Part shown: one piece after another, positions 55,321 to 64,000 of the stretch
Layout: every line of letters begins with the position of its first letter
Position numbering within the stretch: the first letter of the stretch is position 1
From: Paraburkholderia agricolaris
GTDB taxonomy: Bacteria > Pseudomonadota > Gammaproteobacteria > Burkholderiales > Burkholderiaceae
Assembly: GCF_009455635.1 (NCBI RefSeq)
Contig: NZ_QPER01000001.1
Span: 2,170,001 to 2,234,000 of the forward strand
Length of the DNA: 64,000 nt
Direction: 5' to 3'
Made by a program: the position numbers and the translations under genes
The notes under the pieces: model-generated
The model's input: only the letters and a program-made list of their open reading frames with translations
What the model was told of the DNA's origin: nothing
The model's database searches: none

Positions 55321-58300
55321 GGCGCTTCCTCCGCCCCGCCGCGAGGCGAATCCTCCGGCTTATCCGAATTATGCGGTTTGTTGCGGTTGCGCCAGCGTCT
55401 CGTGCGCTCGGCCATTCTGTCGAAGAACAGATAGATCACCGGCGTGGTGAAAAGCGTCAGCATCTGGCTCAGCGTCAGACCGCCGATGATCGCGAGCCCC
55501 AGCGGCCGCCGCAATTCCGAACCCGTGCCGGAGCCGAGCAGCATCGGCAGTGCGCCGAGCATGGCGGCCAGCGTCGTCATCAGGATCGGCCGGAAACGCA
55601 GCAGCGACGCCTCGAAGATCGCTTCGCGCGGGGCCTTGCCGTGATTGCGTTCGGCGTCCAGCGCGAAGTCCACCATCATGATGGCGTTCTTCTTGACGAT
55701 ACCGATCAGCAGCACGATGCCGATGATGCCGATCACATCCAGGTCGCTGCCGGCGATCATCAGCGCGAGCAGTGCGCCGATACCCGCCGAGGGCAGGGTG
55801 GACAGAATCGTCACCGGATGGATGAAGCTCTCATACAGCACGCCGAGCACGATATACACCGCCACCAGCGCCGCGATCAGCAGATAGACCTCGCTCGACA
55901 GCGAGTCTTCGAAGGCCTGCGCCGCGCCCTGCAGCGACGAGGTGATCGACGGCGGCAGGTTCACCGACTGTTCGGCTTGATGGATCGCCTTGACCGCCGT
56001 GCTCAGCGACGCATCCTTCGCGAGATTGAACGAGATCGTGACCGACGGGAACTGCGCCAGATGGCTGATTACAAGCGGCGACTTCGTGATCTGGATCTTT
56101 GCGATACCGGACAGCGGCACCTGGCCCGTGCTGCTGGTCTGACTCGGCAGATACAGGTTGCCGATCGACTGCACGTTCGGCAGCGATTCCGGTTTGGCGA
56201 CGAGAATCACGCGGTACTGGTTCGACTGCTCGAAGATGGTCGAAACGATCCGCTGGCCCAGCGCGTCGTAGAGCGCATTGTCGATCGTCGCGGGCGTGAT
56301 GCCGAAGCGTGCCGCCAGTTGCCGGTTGACCTCGACGTTCACGCTCAGGCCGTCGGTATTCATGTCGCTTTGCACGTCGGCGAGCGATGGGATCTGCTTG
56401 AGCTTCGCGACCAGTTCCGGCACGTACTTCTGGAACGCCTGCTGGCTCGGTCCGCGCAGCACGAAGCTGTACTGGTTCGGCGAGACTGTGGTGTCGAGCG
56501 TCAGATCCTGTTCGGGCTGCATGTAGAGCTTGACGCCCGGCACTTGCGCGACTTCCTGTTGCAGACGCCGGGCAATCTCCTGCGCGGTGTCGGAGCGCTT
56601 GTCGTGATCGCGAAGATTGATCAGGAAGCGACCGTTGTTCAGCGTCGAGTTCGTGCCGTCGATACCCACGTAAGAGGTCAGCGAGGTGACGTCCGGGTCT
56701 TTCAGGATCGCATCGGCGAGCGCGCCCTGGCGGTTCACCATCGCCGCGTACGACACCGAGTTGTCGGCTACGCTGATCCCCTCGATCACGCCGACGTCCT
56801 GCACTGGAAAGAGCCCCTTCGGAATCACCACGTACAGGATGCCGGTCAGCACCACCGTGCCGACGGCCACGACGAGCGTCAGCACCTGGTGATCCAGCAC
56901 CCAGCGCAGGCCACGTTCATAGGCGCCCAGTGTCTTGTCGAACAGGCCTTCGCTGATCCGCTCGAAGCGGCTCGGATGGCGGTCGGCCTGCGCGCGCAAC
57001 ATGCGCGCGCAGAGCATCGGCACCACGGTCAGCGAAACGATCGCGGAGATCACGATGGTGACGGCGAGCGTCACCGCGAATTCGCTGAACAGACGCCCGA
57101 TCACACCGCCCATGAAGAGCAGGGGAATCAGCACGGCGATCAGCGAGATGGTCAGCGACAGAATCGTGAAACCGATCTGACCCGCGCCTTCCAGTGCGGC
57201 TTCGAGCGGTGTCTTGCCTTCCTCCAGGTAACGCACGACGTTCTCGATCATCACGATCGAGTCGTCGACCACGAAGCCGGTGGCGATAATGAGCGCCATC
57301 AGCGAGAGGTTGTCGATCGAGTAGTTCAACTGATACATCACGGCCAGGGTGCCGATCAGCGACACCGGCACCGACACGCTAGGAATGAGGGTGGCGGGCA
57401 CATTGCGCAGGAACACGAAGATCACCGCGACCACCAGCACGATGGCGAGAATCAGTTCGAGCGCCGCGTCGGAGACCGACGAGCGGATCACGCCCGTGCT
57501 GTCCGACACCACGGTCACCTTCATGCCGGCCGGCAGCGTGGATTCGAGCTGCGGCAGTTGCTTCATGATCTGGTTGACCGTCGCGATCACGTTCGCGCCG
57601 GGTTGCCGCTGGACGTTGAGCACGATGGCCGGCGAGCCGTTGTACCAGGCGCCGCGTTCGACGTCCTGGGCGGCCTGACTGACCCGCGCGACGTCGCGCA
57701 TGAACACCGGGGCGCCGTTCTGGTAGGCGATCACCGTATCCAGATAGTCCTTCGGATCGCTGATCTGATCGTTGCCGTTGATCGTGTAATCGAGGTCGGG
57801 GCCGTCGAAATTGCCCTTCGGCTGGCTGACGTTGACATAGCTGAGCAGCGTGCGCAGATCGTCGATATTCAGGCCGTAGGCGGCCAGCTTGTGCGGGTCC
57901 GCTTCGACACGGATGGCCGGCACATTGCCGCCGCTCGTGGTCACCACACCCACGCCCGACACTTCGGAAATCTTGGTGCCGAGACGGTTGTTGGCGACGT
58001 CCTCGAGCTGGGTCAGCGACATCGATTTCGACGTCACCGCAAGCGTCAGGATCGGCTGATCGGCCGGATTGACCTTGGCATACGTCGGCGGCGCGGGCAG
58101 GCCGGCGGGCAGGTAGCTGTTCGAAGCGTTGATGGCCTGCTGGACGTTCTGCTGCGCGATGTCGAGGTCGAGCGAGAGATCGAACTGCAGCGTGATGACC
58201 GACGCGCCGTCCGAGCTATACGACGTCATCTGTTGCAAGCCCGGGATTTCGCCCAACTGCACTTCGAGCGGCGCCGTGACTGTGGTGGCCATCACGTCCG

Positions 58301-58466
58301 GACTCGCGCCCGGATAAAACGTCTGCACCTGGATGGTCGGATAGTCGACGTTGGGCAGCGATGAAACCGGCAGCACGCGCATGGCGACGAGGCCCACCAG
58401 CACGAGGGCGATCATCAGCAGCAGCGTGGCTACCGGTCGAAGAATGAACAGACGGGAAATATTCAT
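55317..58466 (-). CDS. mdtB: RND multidrug permease MdtB-like
   Basis: The 1049-residue protein starts MNISRLFILRPVATLLLM. It has the RND layout of 12 helices and two periplasmic loops, with the helix-4 motif GFVVDDSIVMIEN holding the proton-relay aspartates. It lies between mdtA (15 bp upstream) and mdtC (4-bp overlap). No low-complexity insert of the MdtC type is present. Confidence 0.94.
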   Translation of the reverse strand: MNISRLFILRPVATLLLMIALVLVGLVAMRVLPVSSLPNVDYPTIQVQTFYPGASPDVMATTVTAPLEVQLGEIPGLQQMTSYSSDGASVITLQFDLSLDLDIAQQNVQQAINASNSYLPAGLPAPPTYAKVNPADQPILTLAVTSKSMSLTQLEDVANNRLGTKISEVSGVGVVTTSGGNVPAIRVEADPHKLAAYGLNIDDLRTLLSYVNVSQPKGNFDGPDLDYTINGNDQISDPKDYLDTVIAYQNGAPVFMRDVARVSQAAQDVERGAWYNGSPAIVLNVQRQPGANVIATVNQIMKQLPQLESTLPAGMKVTVVSDSTGVIRSSVSDAALELILAIVLVVAVIFVFLRNVPATLIPSVSVPVSLIGTLAVMYQLNYSIDNLSLMALIIATGFVVDDSIVMIENVVRYLEEGKTPLEAALEGAGQIGFTILSLTISLIAVLIPLLFMGGVIGRLFSEFAVTLAVTIVISAIVSLTVVPMLCARMLRAQADRHPSRFERISEGLFDKTLGAYERGLRWVLDHQVLTLVVAVGTVVLTGILYVVIPKGLFPVQDVGVIEGISVADNSVSYAAMVNRQGALADAILKDPDVTSLTSYVGIDGTNSTLNNGRFLINLRDHDKRSDTAQEIARRLQQEVAQVPGVKLYMQPEQDLTLDTTVSPNQYSFVLRGPSQQAFQKYVPELVAKLKQIPSLADVQSDMNTDGLSVNVEVNRQLAARFGITPATIDNALYDALGQRIVSTIFEQSNQYRVILVAKPESLPNVQSIGNLYLPSQTSSTGQVPLSGIAKIQITKSPLVISHLAQFPSVTISFNLAKDASLSTAVKAIHQAEQSVNLPPSITSSLQGAAQAFEDSLSSEVYLLIAALVAVYIVLGVLYESFIHPVTILSTLPSAGIGALLALMIAGSDLDVIGIIGIVLLIGIVKKNAIMMVDFALDAERNHGKAPREAIFEASLLRFRPILMTTLAAMLGALPMLLGSGTGSELRRPLGLAIIGGLTLSQMLTLFTTPVIYLFFDRMAERTRRWRNRNKPHNSDKPEDSPRGGAEEAP

Positions 58467-58481
58467 CGGCGCGTGAGCCTG

Positions 58482-59729
58482 CTACGACGAAGCCGCATTG
58501 GCCGACGCTGCGGCCGATGCGGCAGCGGGTTCGGAGGTAGCAGGGGCAGCGGCGGCGCCGCTGGACGCTGGCTTGGCCGCCGCGGGCTTCGGCTTGGCCG
58601 CCTCGATCTTGGCTCCGTCGTTCAGGCGGTCGGTGCCGTCCGTGACCACCTGGTTCCCCTGGGCGAGGCCGGAGAGAACGACGGTGTTCTTGCCGTCGCT
58701 CGGGCCCAGCTTCACTTTATGCACGGAGACGGTGTTGTTCGCGTTGACCAGATAGACGAAGTCGCCCGGCGCGCCGGTTTGCACGGCGGGGGTCGGCACC
58801 AGCACGGCATTCTGCATCGTATCGACCAGCAGCTTGACGTTGACGAACTCGTTGGGGAATAGCGCTTCGTCGTCGTTGGGGAACGTGGCGCGCAAGGTGA
58901 CGGTGCCGGTCGAGGTGGCCATCTGGTTGCTGACCGCGTAGAGCGCGCCTGTGGCGACCTCGCGCGCGTTGTCGCTGCTATAGGCGGTGACCGGCAACTT
59001 TGCGCCGCCATTCAGGCGCTGCACGATCGAGGCGAGCGAGTCCTGCGGCACCGTGAACTGCACGGTAGTCGGCTTGACGGTGGTGATGACGACGATCCCC
59101 GTCGACGACGACGCGGTCACGTAGTTGCCCGGGTCGACGAGACGCAGGCCGACCTTGCCGGCGACCGGCGCGGTGATGCGGCAATAGGTCAGGTCGAGGT
59201 CGAACTGGGCGATGTTGGCGAGATCGGACTGGACCGCGGCCTCGTCTTGCTGCACGAGGAATTTCTGATCCTCGAAGGTTTGCTGCGCGATCGACTTGCG
59301 CTCGTTCAACTGCGTGTAGCGGGCAAGATCGGCACGCGCCTGGGCGAGCGACGCGTGGTCTTTGGCGAGTGCCGCCTGAGCCTGCTGCTTGCTGATCTGA
59401 TACTGGCGCGGATCGATCTGGGCGAGGAACTGGCCTTTCTGGACTTCCTGGCCTTCGTGATAACCGACCTCCGTGAGGTAGCCGCTCAGTTGCGGCAGCA
59501 CGGTCACGGTGGCGGTGGGGGTAACCGTGCCGAGTTCGCTCAACGTGACCGGCATCGAACCGAGTGTGGCGCTCGCCACGGTGACGACGATCGGCGCGAC
59601 TTCACGCGAGGGCTTCTTCTGCGTCAACAGGTGTACAACGACGAGCGCGATCAGCACCAGCACGATAAGCGCAAATAGAATGAGCCCGCGTCGGGAGCGC
59701 TTGGGTTGCTTGGACACGGCTTCGCTCAT
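58482..59729 (-). CDS. mdtA: RND periplasmic adaptor MdtA-like
   Basis: The 415-residue protein has one N-terminal membrane helix (about residues 14-34), a barrel-sandwich domain split by a helical hairpin (GYLTEVGYHEGQEVQKGQFLAQIDPRQY, then KQQAQAALAKDHASLAQARADL), and a C-terminal Ala/Pro-rich tail. ATG 59729 is preceded by GGAGATAC. It is first in the operon mdtA-mdtB-mdtC-outer-membrane factor. No BaeSR-like regulator is adjacent. Confidence 0.93.
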   Translation of the reverse strand: MSEAVSKQPKRSRRGLILFALIVLVLIALVVVHLLTQKKPSREVAPIVVTVASATLGSMPVTLSELGTVTPTATVTVLPQLSGYLTEVGYHEGQEVQKGQFLAQIDPRQYQISKQQAQAALAKDHASLAQARADLARYTQLNERKSIAQQTFEDQKFLVQQDEAAVQSDLANIAQFDLDLTYCRITAPVAGKVGLRLVDPGNYVTASSSTGIVVITTVKPTTVQFTVPQDSLASIVQRLNGGAKLPVTAYSSDNAREVATGALYAVSNQMATSTGTVTLRATFPNDDEALFPNEFVNVKLLVDTMQNAVLVPTPAVQTGAPGDFVYLVNANNTVSVHKVKLGPSDGKNTVVLSGLAQGNQVVTDGTDRLNDGAKIEAAKPKPAAAKPASSGAAAAPATSEPAAASAAASANAASS

Positions 59730-60147
59730 AGGTATCTCCGAAAACGAAAACAGATGCTGCCGTAAATGATCGGATGGGGAGTCATTCTCTGCCAGGATTT
59801 TGGGAACATGCCATGGTTCTTGCGTGTTGTCACAACTCAATGATCTTTTTGCATGGCGTTATCTAATTGAAAGAAAAACGGGTCGCGCAAAATGCATAAC
59901 GTCGTAACCGGCATAAGGCGCCGTAATGGCGTTATGGCGTGGTAACTGGATCGATGACGACGAACACGCTGTGAAATCGGCGGTAATGTTTTATCGGAGC
60001 GTCCCCGCGGAATCGAGTGGGCGGCGCGTTGCCGACTGCCGCGAGCGCCTTGCTGACAGACCGTGTGTTGTTCATGTTTGCGTTGGTGGATGCGGGTGGA
60101 CAACGGGCATGCCGCCAATGTACCGGGTACGTACAAAGTTTGAGTTA

Positions 60148-60199
60148 CCAACGTGAAACATGTTGGGGTCGGAAAGACTCTGTGGGTGTCTTTCCGACC
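60148..60199. ncRNA. Two abutting hairpins, candidate structured RNA
   Basis: CCAACGTG-AAA-CATGTTGG (60148-60166, one G-T pair) is followed with no gap by the perfect 12-bp stem GGTCGGAAAGAC-N9-GTCTTTCCGACC (60167-60199). Coaxial stacking would be expected. The strand is not known. No T-tract follows either direction. Confidence 0.35.
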
Positions 60200-60242
60200 G
60201 CAAGCGGCGTCAACGGACAGTTGAATGTGGGGGGTTTCTTTT

Positions 60243-60274
60243 AGCGGACGTTACGGCGAGTGGGAACGTCCGCT
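60243..60274. terminator. Hairpin downstream of the cNMP/reductase gene
   Basis: AGCGGACGTT-N12-AACGTCCGCT, a perfect 10-bp stem 74 bp past the stop codon of the minus-strand flavoprotein gene. Possibly a terminator, without T-tract on the minus strand. Confidence 0.4.
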
Positions 60275-60347
60275 GAAAGCGTGATGTAATTATTTGGACC
60301 GTGTAATCGGTCGCGTGCCGCGACATGCCTTCACGCGGCTGCGCCGC

Positions 60348-62024
60348 TTATACGGCACTCGCAACTGCAAGATACTGGTGAATGGCCTGAATGACGGCTG
60401 CGCCTTCACCCACGGCAGCCGCTACTCTTTTGACAGACCCGCTTCGCACGTCGCCGGCGGCGAAGATACCGGGCCGGCTTGTCTCCAGATCATGCGCTGG
60501 CCGCTCAGCTTCCCACCGGACGCCTGTATCGGCACCGGTCAGCACAAACCCATCCTTGTCCAGCGCCACGCAATCGCCAAGCCACCGGGTATTGGGCTCA
60601 GCCCCCAGGAAAAGAAAAACGTGCTGGATCTGTTTCTGTTCGATGTGTCCCTGCCGGTCCCATTTGATTGCCTCAAGTCTCGACTCGCCGCATAACTCGA
60701 CGATCTGCGTCCTCGTGTGAAGCGTGATGTTGGCGGTCGCGTTGATGCGCCTGATCAGGTAATCCGACATACTCGCACTGAGCCCGTCGCCGCGAATGGC
60801 GACGTGGACGTGACCTGCGAATCTCGCAAGGAATACCGCAGCCTGTCCGGCCGAATTCCCACCGCCGACAACAATCAACTCCTGGTTTTTACAGAACGCA
60901 CCCTCCATGAAGGTCGCACTGTAGTAGATGCCGCAACCTTCGAAATGCTCCAGTCGGGCAAGCGCCGGCTTCCGATAACGCGCGCCGGTAGCAATGACCA
61001 CGGCGCGAGCGTGAACACTCTCGTTCTGACCCAGTCCGATGTGAAACGTTTGAGGATCCGTGCATTCAACCTTCAGTGCTTCGATTGGCACACCGACTTC
61101 GGCGCCGAACTTGCGGCATTGGGACAGGCCTCGGCCGGCCAGTGCCTGCCCCGATATACCCGTAGGAAAACCGAAGTAATTTTCAATCTTCGAACTGGTG
61201 CCCGCCTGGCCCCCTGGCGCCTTGGCATCCAGAACCGCAACCTTCAACCCCTCTGATGCCGCATATACCGCGGCCGCCAGTCCCGCGGGTCCTGCGCCGA
61301 CCACAACGAGATCGAAGCGCTCGCCGTTCAACCGGTCCGGACTCAGGCCAATCGCATCTGCCACGGCCCGGTTGCCGGGTCTCCTGAGAACGGTGCCTTG
61401 CGAGGTGACCACAACCGGAATGTCGGCTTCGGTTACGTCATAGCGGGTCAGAAGTTCTTTTGTTTCGGCATGCTCGACGATATCGAAATATGCCGAGGGT
61501 TGCGCGTTGCGGCTCAGGAAATGGCGCAGGCGTAGCGTCGCGGCCGAGGACGTACTGCCGATCACCACCAGGCCTGCCTGGCTCTGGGCGAAAGCGACCC
61601 GGCGCAGAATATACGCGCGCATGATGGTCTCGCTTAGCTCCGCTTCAGCGATCACGAGGGCGCGGAGTGACTCCTCATCGATAACGATGACCTCGCAATC
61701 GGAAACGGCGCGCGTCGTCGCCGCGGCAGCCCGGCCGGCGAGCGTGCCAACTTCGCCGGTGAAACTGCCGGGACCATATGTACCCAGCGATACGGGGCCT
61801 TGAACGGACTTTCTGGTTGTGTTGATCGTTCCGGACAGAATGGCAAACATCGCGATGTGCCGGTCACCCTCGGAATAGAGGATGTCGTTGGTTCTGATCT
61901 TGCGGCGCTCGCCGTATCGCTCCAGTATCGCCAGCTGCTTTTCGTCCAGCGTGGGATACACCTGATGGTAACGGCCGTCACCTGACGACAGCTTGCCGGA
62001 CTTGCCTGAAGAGTCTTGACTCAT
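60348..62024 (-). CDS. cNMP-binding domain fused to a thioredoxin-reductase-like flavoprotein
   Basis: The 558-residue protein starts with a cyclic-nucleotide-binding fold (about residues 30-140, with ILYSEGDRHIAMFAILSG and TGEVGTLAGR). An alpha/beta linker of about 80 residues follows, then a TrxR-like domain: FAD motif VVGAGPAGLAAAVYAA at 241, NADPH motif VVGGGNSAGQAAVFLA at 385, GDVRSGS at 524. The place of the redox CxxC reads IYYSATFMEG (366-375), so the disulfide is absent. It is probably an NADPH-dependent reductase that does not use thioredoxin. ATG 62036 is an alternative start. Confidence 0.88.
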   Translation of the reverse strand: MSQDSSGKSGKLSSGDGRYHQVYPTLDEKQLAILERYGERRKIRTNDILYSEGDRHIAMFAILSGTINTTRKSVQGPVSLGTYGPGSFTGEVGTLAGRAAAATTRAVSDCEVIVIDEESLRALVIAEAELSETIMRAYILRRVAFAQSQAGLVVIGSTSSAATLRLRHFLSRNAQPSAYFDIVEHAETKELLTRYDVTEADIPVVVTSQGTVLRRPGNRAVADAIGLSPDRLNGERFDLVVVGAGPAGLAAAVYAASEGLKVAVLDAKAPGGQAGTSSKIENYFGFPTGISGQALAGRGLSQCRKFGAEVGVPIEALKVECTDPQTFHIGLGQNESVHARAVVIATGARYRKPALARLEHFEGCGIYYSATFMEGAFCKNQELIVVGGGNSAGQAAVFLARFAGHVHVAIRGDGLSASMSDYLIRRINATANITLHTRTQIVELCGESRLEAIKWDRQGHIEQKQIQHVFLFLGAEPNTRWLGDCVALDKDGFVLTGADTGVRWEAERPAHDLETSRPGIFAAGDVRSGSVKRVAAAVGEGAAVIQAIHQYLAVASAV

Positions 62025-62362
62025 GATGGATTCCATCAGATTGAGGATGATCCTTGCCATAGAACTACTGCATCCGGCGCATATGATATCGCCGGTTGCA
62101 ACACGTGATTGGGCCGCGTGCTCTATGGGCCATCGGCACCGGCGTCGCGCTACCCGCTCGCGAGAGGTGGGTCGATTCGGACGCATGTTCCACAAGGGGC
62201 GACTACGGAAATTCGTTGTGGGACGGGGACCGGCCAGAAACCGGCGTTTGCGAGTGACAGGCTCCTGGTTGCCGAAGTATTGATGGACGCTGTCTTACGT
62301 CTATGATAAATACCGGCACGAGGTGGCATCGCGTTTTCGCACATTCATTGAAGGGTAGAGTC
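62025..62362. other. Divergent region, no gene
   Basis: These 338 bp separate the flavoprotein and the first VOC gene. Short open frames exist but none is supported; both promoters must lie here. Confidence 0.55.
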
Positions 62363-62791
62363 ATGACCAGAATGATTTTTGTGAATTTGCCAGTCGCAAA
62401 TCTGGCGGCATCAAGGCGTTTCTACGAAGCGCTTGGCTTCACGAACAACCCGCTATTCAGTGACGACACGGCTGCCTGCATGGTATGGAGCGAGTCGATA
62501 AACGTCATGCTGCTCACCCATGCCAAGTGGAGCACGTTCACGACTCGTCCCATTGCGCCCAGCACCTCAAGCGAGGTGATGCTTGCTGTCTCCTGCGACA
62601 GTCGCGAGGCGGTCGACGCGATGAATACGGCTGCAGCGGCTAACGGCGGGACAGCTGATATCAACCCGATGCAGGATCTTGGTTTTATGTACAACCGAAA
62701 CGTGGCGGATCCCGACGGCCACGTCTGGGAAGCGGTCTGGATGAACCCAACGGCCATTAGTGCCGGCGAGCACAAAGCGCCGGCAGAATAA
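62363..62791 (+). CDS. VOC/glyoxalase-like protein
   Basis: The 142-residue protein begins RMIFVNLPVANLAASRRFYEALGF, the VOC beta-alpha-beta entry, and ends with NVADPDGHVWEAVWM, the common C-terminal Glu-bearing strand. ATG 62363 follows GAAGGG. It may bind a metal or a small ligand. It is followed by a second VOC gene, and both could serve detoxification or resistance. Confidence 0.87.
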   Translation: MTRMIFVNLPVANLAASRRFYEALGFTNNPLFSDDTAACMVWSESINVMLLTHAKWSTFTTRPIAPSTSSEVMLAVSCDSREAVDAMNTAAAANGGTADINPMQDLGFMYNRNVADPDGHVWEAVWMNPTAISAGEHKAPAE

Positions 62792-62904
62792 CCGGCGGCT
62801 TGTCTTCGATTGCCGAGCGGATTGCCGATCCGGTCTTCGGGAAGAAGGGATTGAAGGGAAAGATTCTTAACCCGCTCGAAAGAAACAGAGAGAAGGAGAG
62901 CATC

Positions 62905-63333
62905 ATGTCCACTCCCGCCAGAAGCGTAAAAGCAACCATTATTCCCTGCCTTCGGTACCGAAACGCTCCTGCTGCGATTGACTGGCTGTGTTCGGCATTT
63001 GGCTTCGAGAAGCATGCCGTCTATCCGAATCCGGACGGTACGATCGCCCATGCTCAACTGACGTTTGGCAACGGCATGATCATGCTCAGCTCGGTTCTTG
63101 AAACGGAGTCTGAATGGACGCGGCTGATCAAACAACCCGATGAGATCGGTGGCGCCGAAACGCAGAGCGCATGCGTGATCGTCTCCGATGCAGACGCAAT
63201 CCATGCCCGGGCGAAATCTGCTGGAGCCGAAATGCTGCTGGACATTAAAGATGCAGACTATGGTGGCCGCGGCTTTACATGCCGAGATCCCGAGGGGCAT
63301 ATCTGGAACTTTGGGACCTACAATCCATGGTGA
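62905..63333 (+). CDS. VOC/PhnB-like glyoxalase protein
   Basis: The 142-residue protein shows ATIIPCLRYRNAPAAIDWLCSAFGFEKHAVYP and HAQLTFGNGMIMLSS, then RGFTCRDPEGHIWNFGTYNPW, the PhnB/glyoxalase pattern. AAGGAGAG precedes ATG 62905. Its stop overlaps a GTG start of the GNAT frame (GTGA), suggesting coupling. Confidence 0.88.
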   Translation: MSTPARSVKATIIPCLRYRNAPAAIDWLCSAFGFEKHAVYPNPDGTIAHAQLTFGNGMIMLSSVLETESEWTRLIKQPDEIGGAETQSACVIVSDADAIHARAKSAGAEMLLDIKDADYGGRGFTCRDPEGHIWNFGTYNPW

Positions 63334-64000
63334 TACCCAGGCGTCCCTTGCAAAAATCACTGGCTGTTCATCGAGTCGATCCTTTGATCGTCGAGGCGTG
63401 GGTAATGGGCTGGGCGCTCTCGCGAAGAACGCCCGCTCCGACGGCATTGCCCATTGGTTTTCGGGTCGACGTCGGATTGCCTCAACAAAAAGCACGCTAC
63501 GTGCTGCCGGAATTCCAACCCGAAGTCGTTGCGGATCTGGCTTCCCGCATTCATACCCCATGGACGTTCATCAAGGTTTGCACCGAGCCGCGAGCCATAG
63601 CTAAGATCCTTCCGCAGACCTGGACCGTGCAAGCGCCGGTATTCCTGATGACTGCCGCTCTCGCCGGCAACGAATGTTCGCGAGGCGAGCCGGTCCTGTC
63701 CAAAGAGTATGCCGTGCGCGTCTTTGACGAGGGGCCGATTATCCGGGTACAGGTCGAGGATGCGGCGGGTGATATAGCCGCAAGTGGTCAGTGCGCTCTG
63801 GACGGAGAATCGTGCATATTCGACCAGATCATCACGCATGAGTCACACCGAAGACGCGGCCTGGGAAGCGCAGTCATGACGCTACTGAGCGGCGAGGCCG
63901 TGGCGCGGGGAAAGACGCAAGGCATTCTGGTGGCGACGACCGATGGCCTCGCGCTGTACAGTGCGATCGGATGGACTGTCCATTCACCTGTCACCTCGGC
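63330..64000 (+). CDS. GNAT-family acetyltransferase, cut by window end
   Basis: The frame is open from GTG 63330, overlapping the VOC stop codon, to the window edge (about 223 residues). The C-terminal part shows the acetyl-CoA motif HESHRRRGLGSAVMTLLSGEAVARGKTQGILVATTDGLALYSAIGW, as in GNAT N-acetyltransferases. The N-terminal 130 residues are unrecognised. TTG 63348 and ATG 63405 are alternative starts. The VOC-VOC-GNAT order suggests a small detoxification operon. Confidence 0.8.
   Translation, partial: MIPRRPLQKSLAVHRVDPLIVEAWVMGWALSRRTPAPTALPIGFRVDVGLPQQKARYVLPEFQPEVVADLASRIHTPWTFIKVCTEPRAIAKILPQTWTVQAPVFLMTAALAGNECSRGEPVLSKEYAVRVFDEGPIIRVQVEDAAGDIAASGQCALDGESCIFDQIITHESHRRRGLGSAVMTLLSGEAVARGKTQGILVATTDGLALYSAIGWTVHSPVTS

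Larger units (their letters stand above)
59730..60347. other. Intergenic region upstream of mdtA with tandem hairpins
   Basis: No protein gene is supported in these 618 bp. They include three strong hairpins: 60148-60166, 60167-60199 and 60243-60274. The proximal part holds the mdtA promoter region and AT-rich sequence (59840-59890). Confidence 0.6.

Noticed and set aside
55371..58364. A 997-codon open frame antisense to mdtB, and similar long frames antisense to mdtC and the MFS gene
   Set aside because: They are rich in Arg, His, Gln and Asp with no domain signature, a common artefact of GC-rich genes; the sense strand encodes unmistakable RND or MFS proteins.

Overview
The window looks like a chromosomal or megaplasmid segment of a Burkholderiaceae bacterium, most likely Paraburkholderia or Burkholderia. 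The GC content is high. There are many LysR-type regulators paired divergently with small oxidoreductases or hydrolases. The window also holds a typical Burkholderia trimeric porin, PqiABC, MdtABC with a NodT/OprM-type outer-membrane factor, and paired DUF190 genes. No rRNA, tRNA, CRISPR array, transposase or phage gene was seen, so this is accessory metabolism and envelope territory rather than a mobile island.

Layout. 0-5 kb: a truncated SDR and divergent LysR gene, the C-terminal remnant of a haloalkane dehalogenase, and a PstS-like phosphate-binding protein downstream of a Pho84-like MFS transporter. 5-8.4 kb: a compact regulon of a GbsR/MarR-type regulator, a DCC thiol-redox protein, an SDR-DoxX fusion and a DUF2269 membrane protein, marked by three copies of one palindromic operator. 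8.4-12.3 kb: an SDR and two alpha/beta hydrolases opposite a CGNR/ABATE regulator, with a duplicated dyad between them, then a TonB_C-like lipoprotein. 12.5-15.7 kb: an atypical response regulator, a multi-pass CqsS/LqsS/PhcS-like histidine kinase and a hotdog thioesterase, resembling a small-molecule signalling module. 16-21.9 kb: tautomerase and TetR, porin, MDR oxidoreductase and LysR, M24 peptidase-like protein. 21.9-29.8 kb: an OmpR-type two-component pair, a DipZ-like thiol-redox protein, a PCMT-like methyltransferase, and katG behind an OxyR-like site. 30-34.8 kb: a lipoprotein with a small membrane protein, divergent from pqiABC. 34.8-41.1 kb: aldo/keto reductase and LysR, an SDR remnant, an FAD monooxygenase with AraC regulator, two DUF190 genes, and an 11-copy 9-bp minisatellite. 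41.2-44.5 kb: DUF2946, outer-membrane protein and CopC genes, then a NiCoT nickel/cobalt permease under a cobalamin riboswitch. 44.8-50.4 kb: alpha/beta hydrolases with MerR and LysR regulators, DUF2501, and a TPR-glycosyltransferase. 50.4-59.7 kb: mdtABC plus outer-membrane factor. 60.3-64 kb: a cNMP-domain/thioredoxin-reductase-like flavoprotein, two VOC proteins and a GNAT acetyltransferase that runs off the end.

Functionally the window combines envelope maintenance and export (PqiABC, MdtABC, porin), redox defence (KatG, DipZ, DCC, reductase-like flavoprotein), metal handling (NiCoT, CopC, DUF2946) and many small regulator/enzyme pairs. The most unusual signals are regulatory: the three-copy operator regulon at 5.8-6.5 kb, the twice-repeated dyad at 10.95-11.02 kb, tandem 11-bp repeats abutting the porin promoter, paired operators upstream of pqiA, and a structured intergenic region upstream of mdtA. 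Two in-phase 9-bp minisatellites stand out too, one of which encodes the signal-peptide n-region of the efflux lipoprotein. All calls come from reading the sequence; no database search was run.
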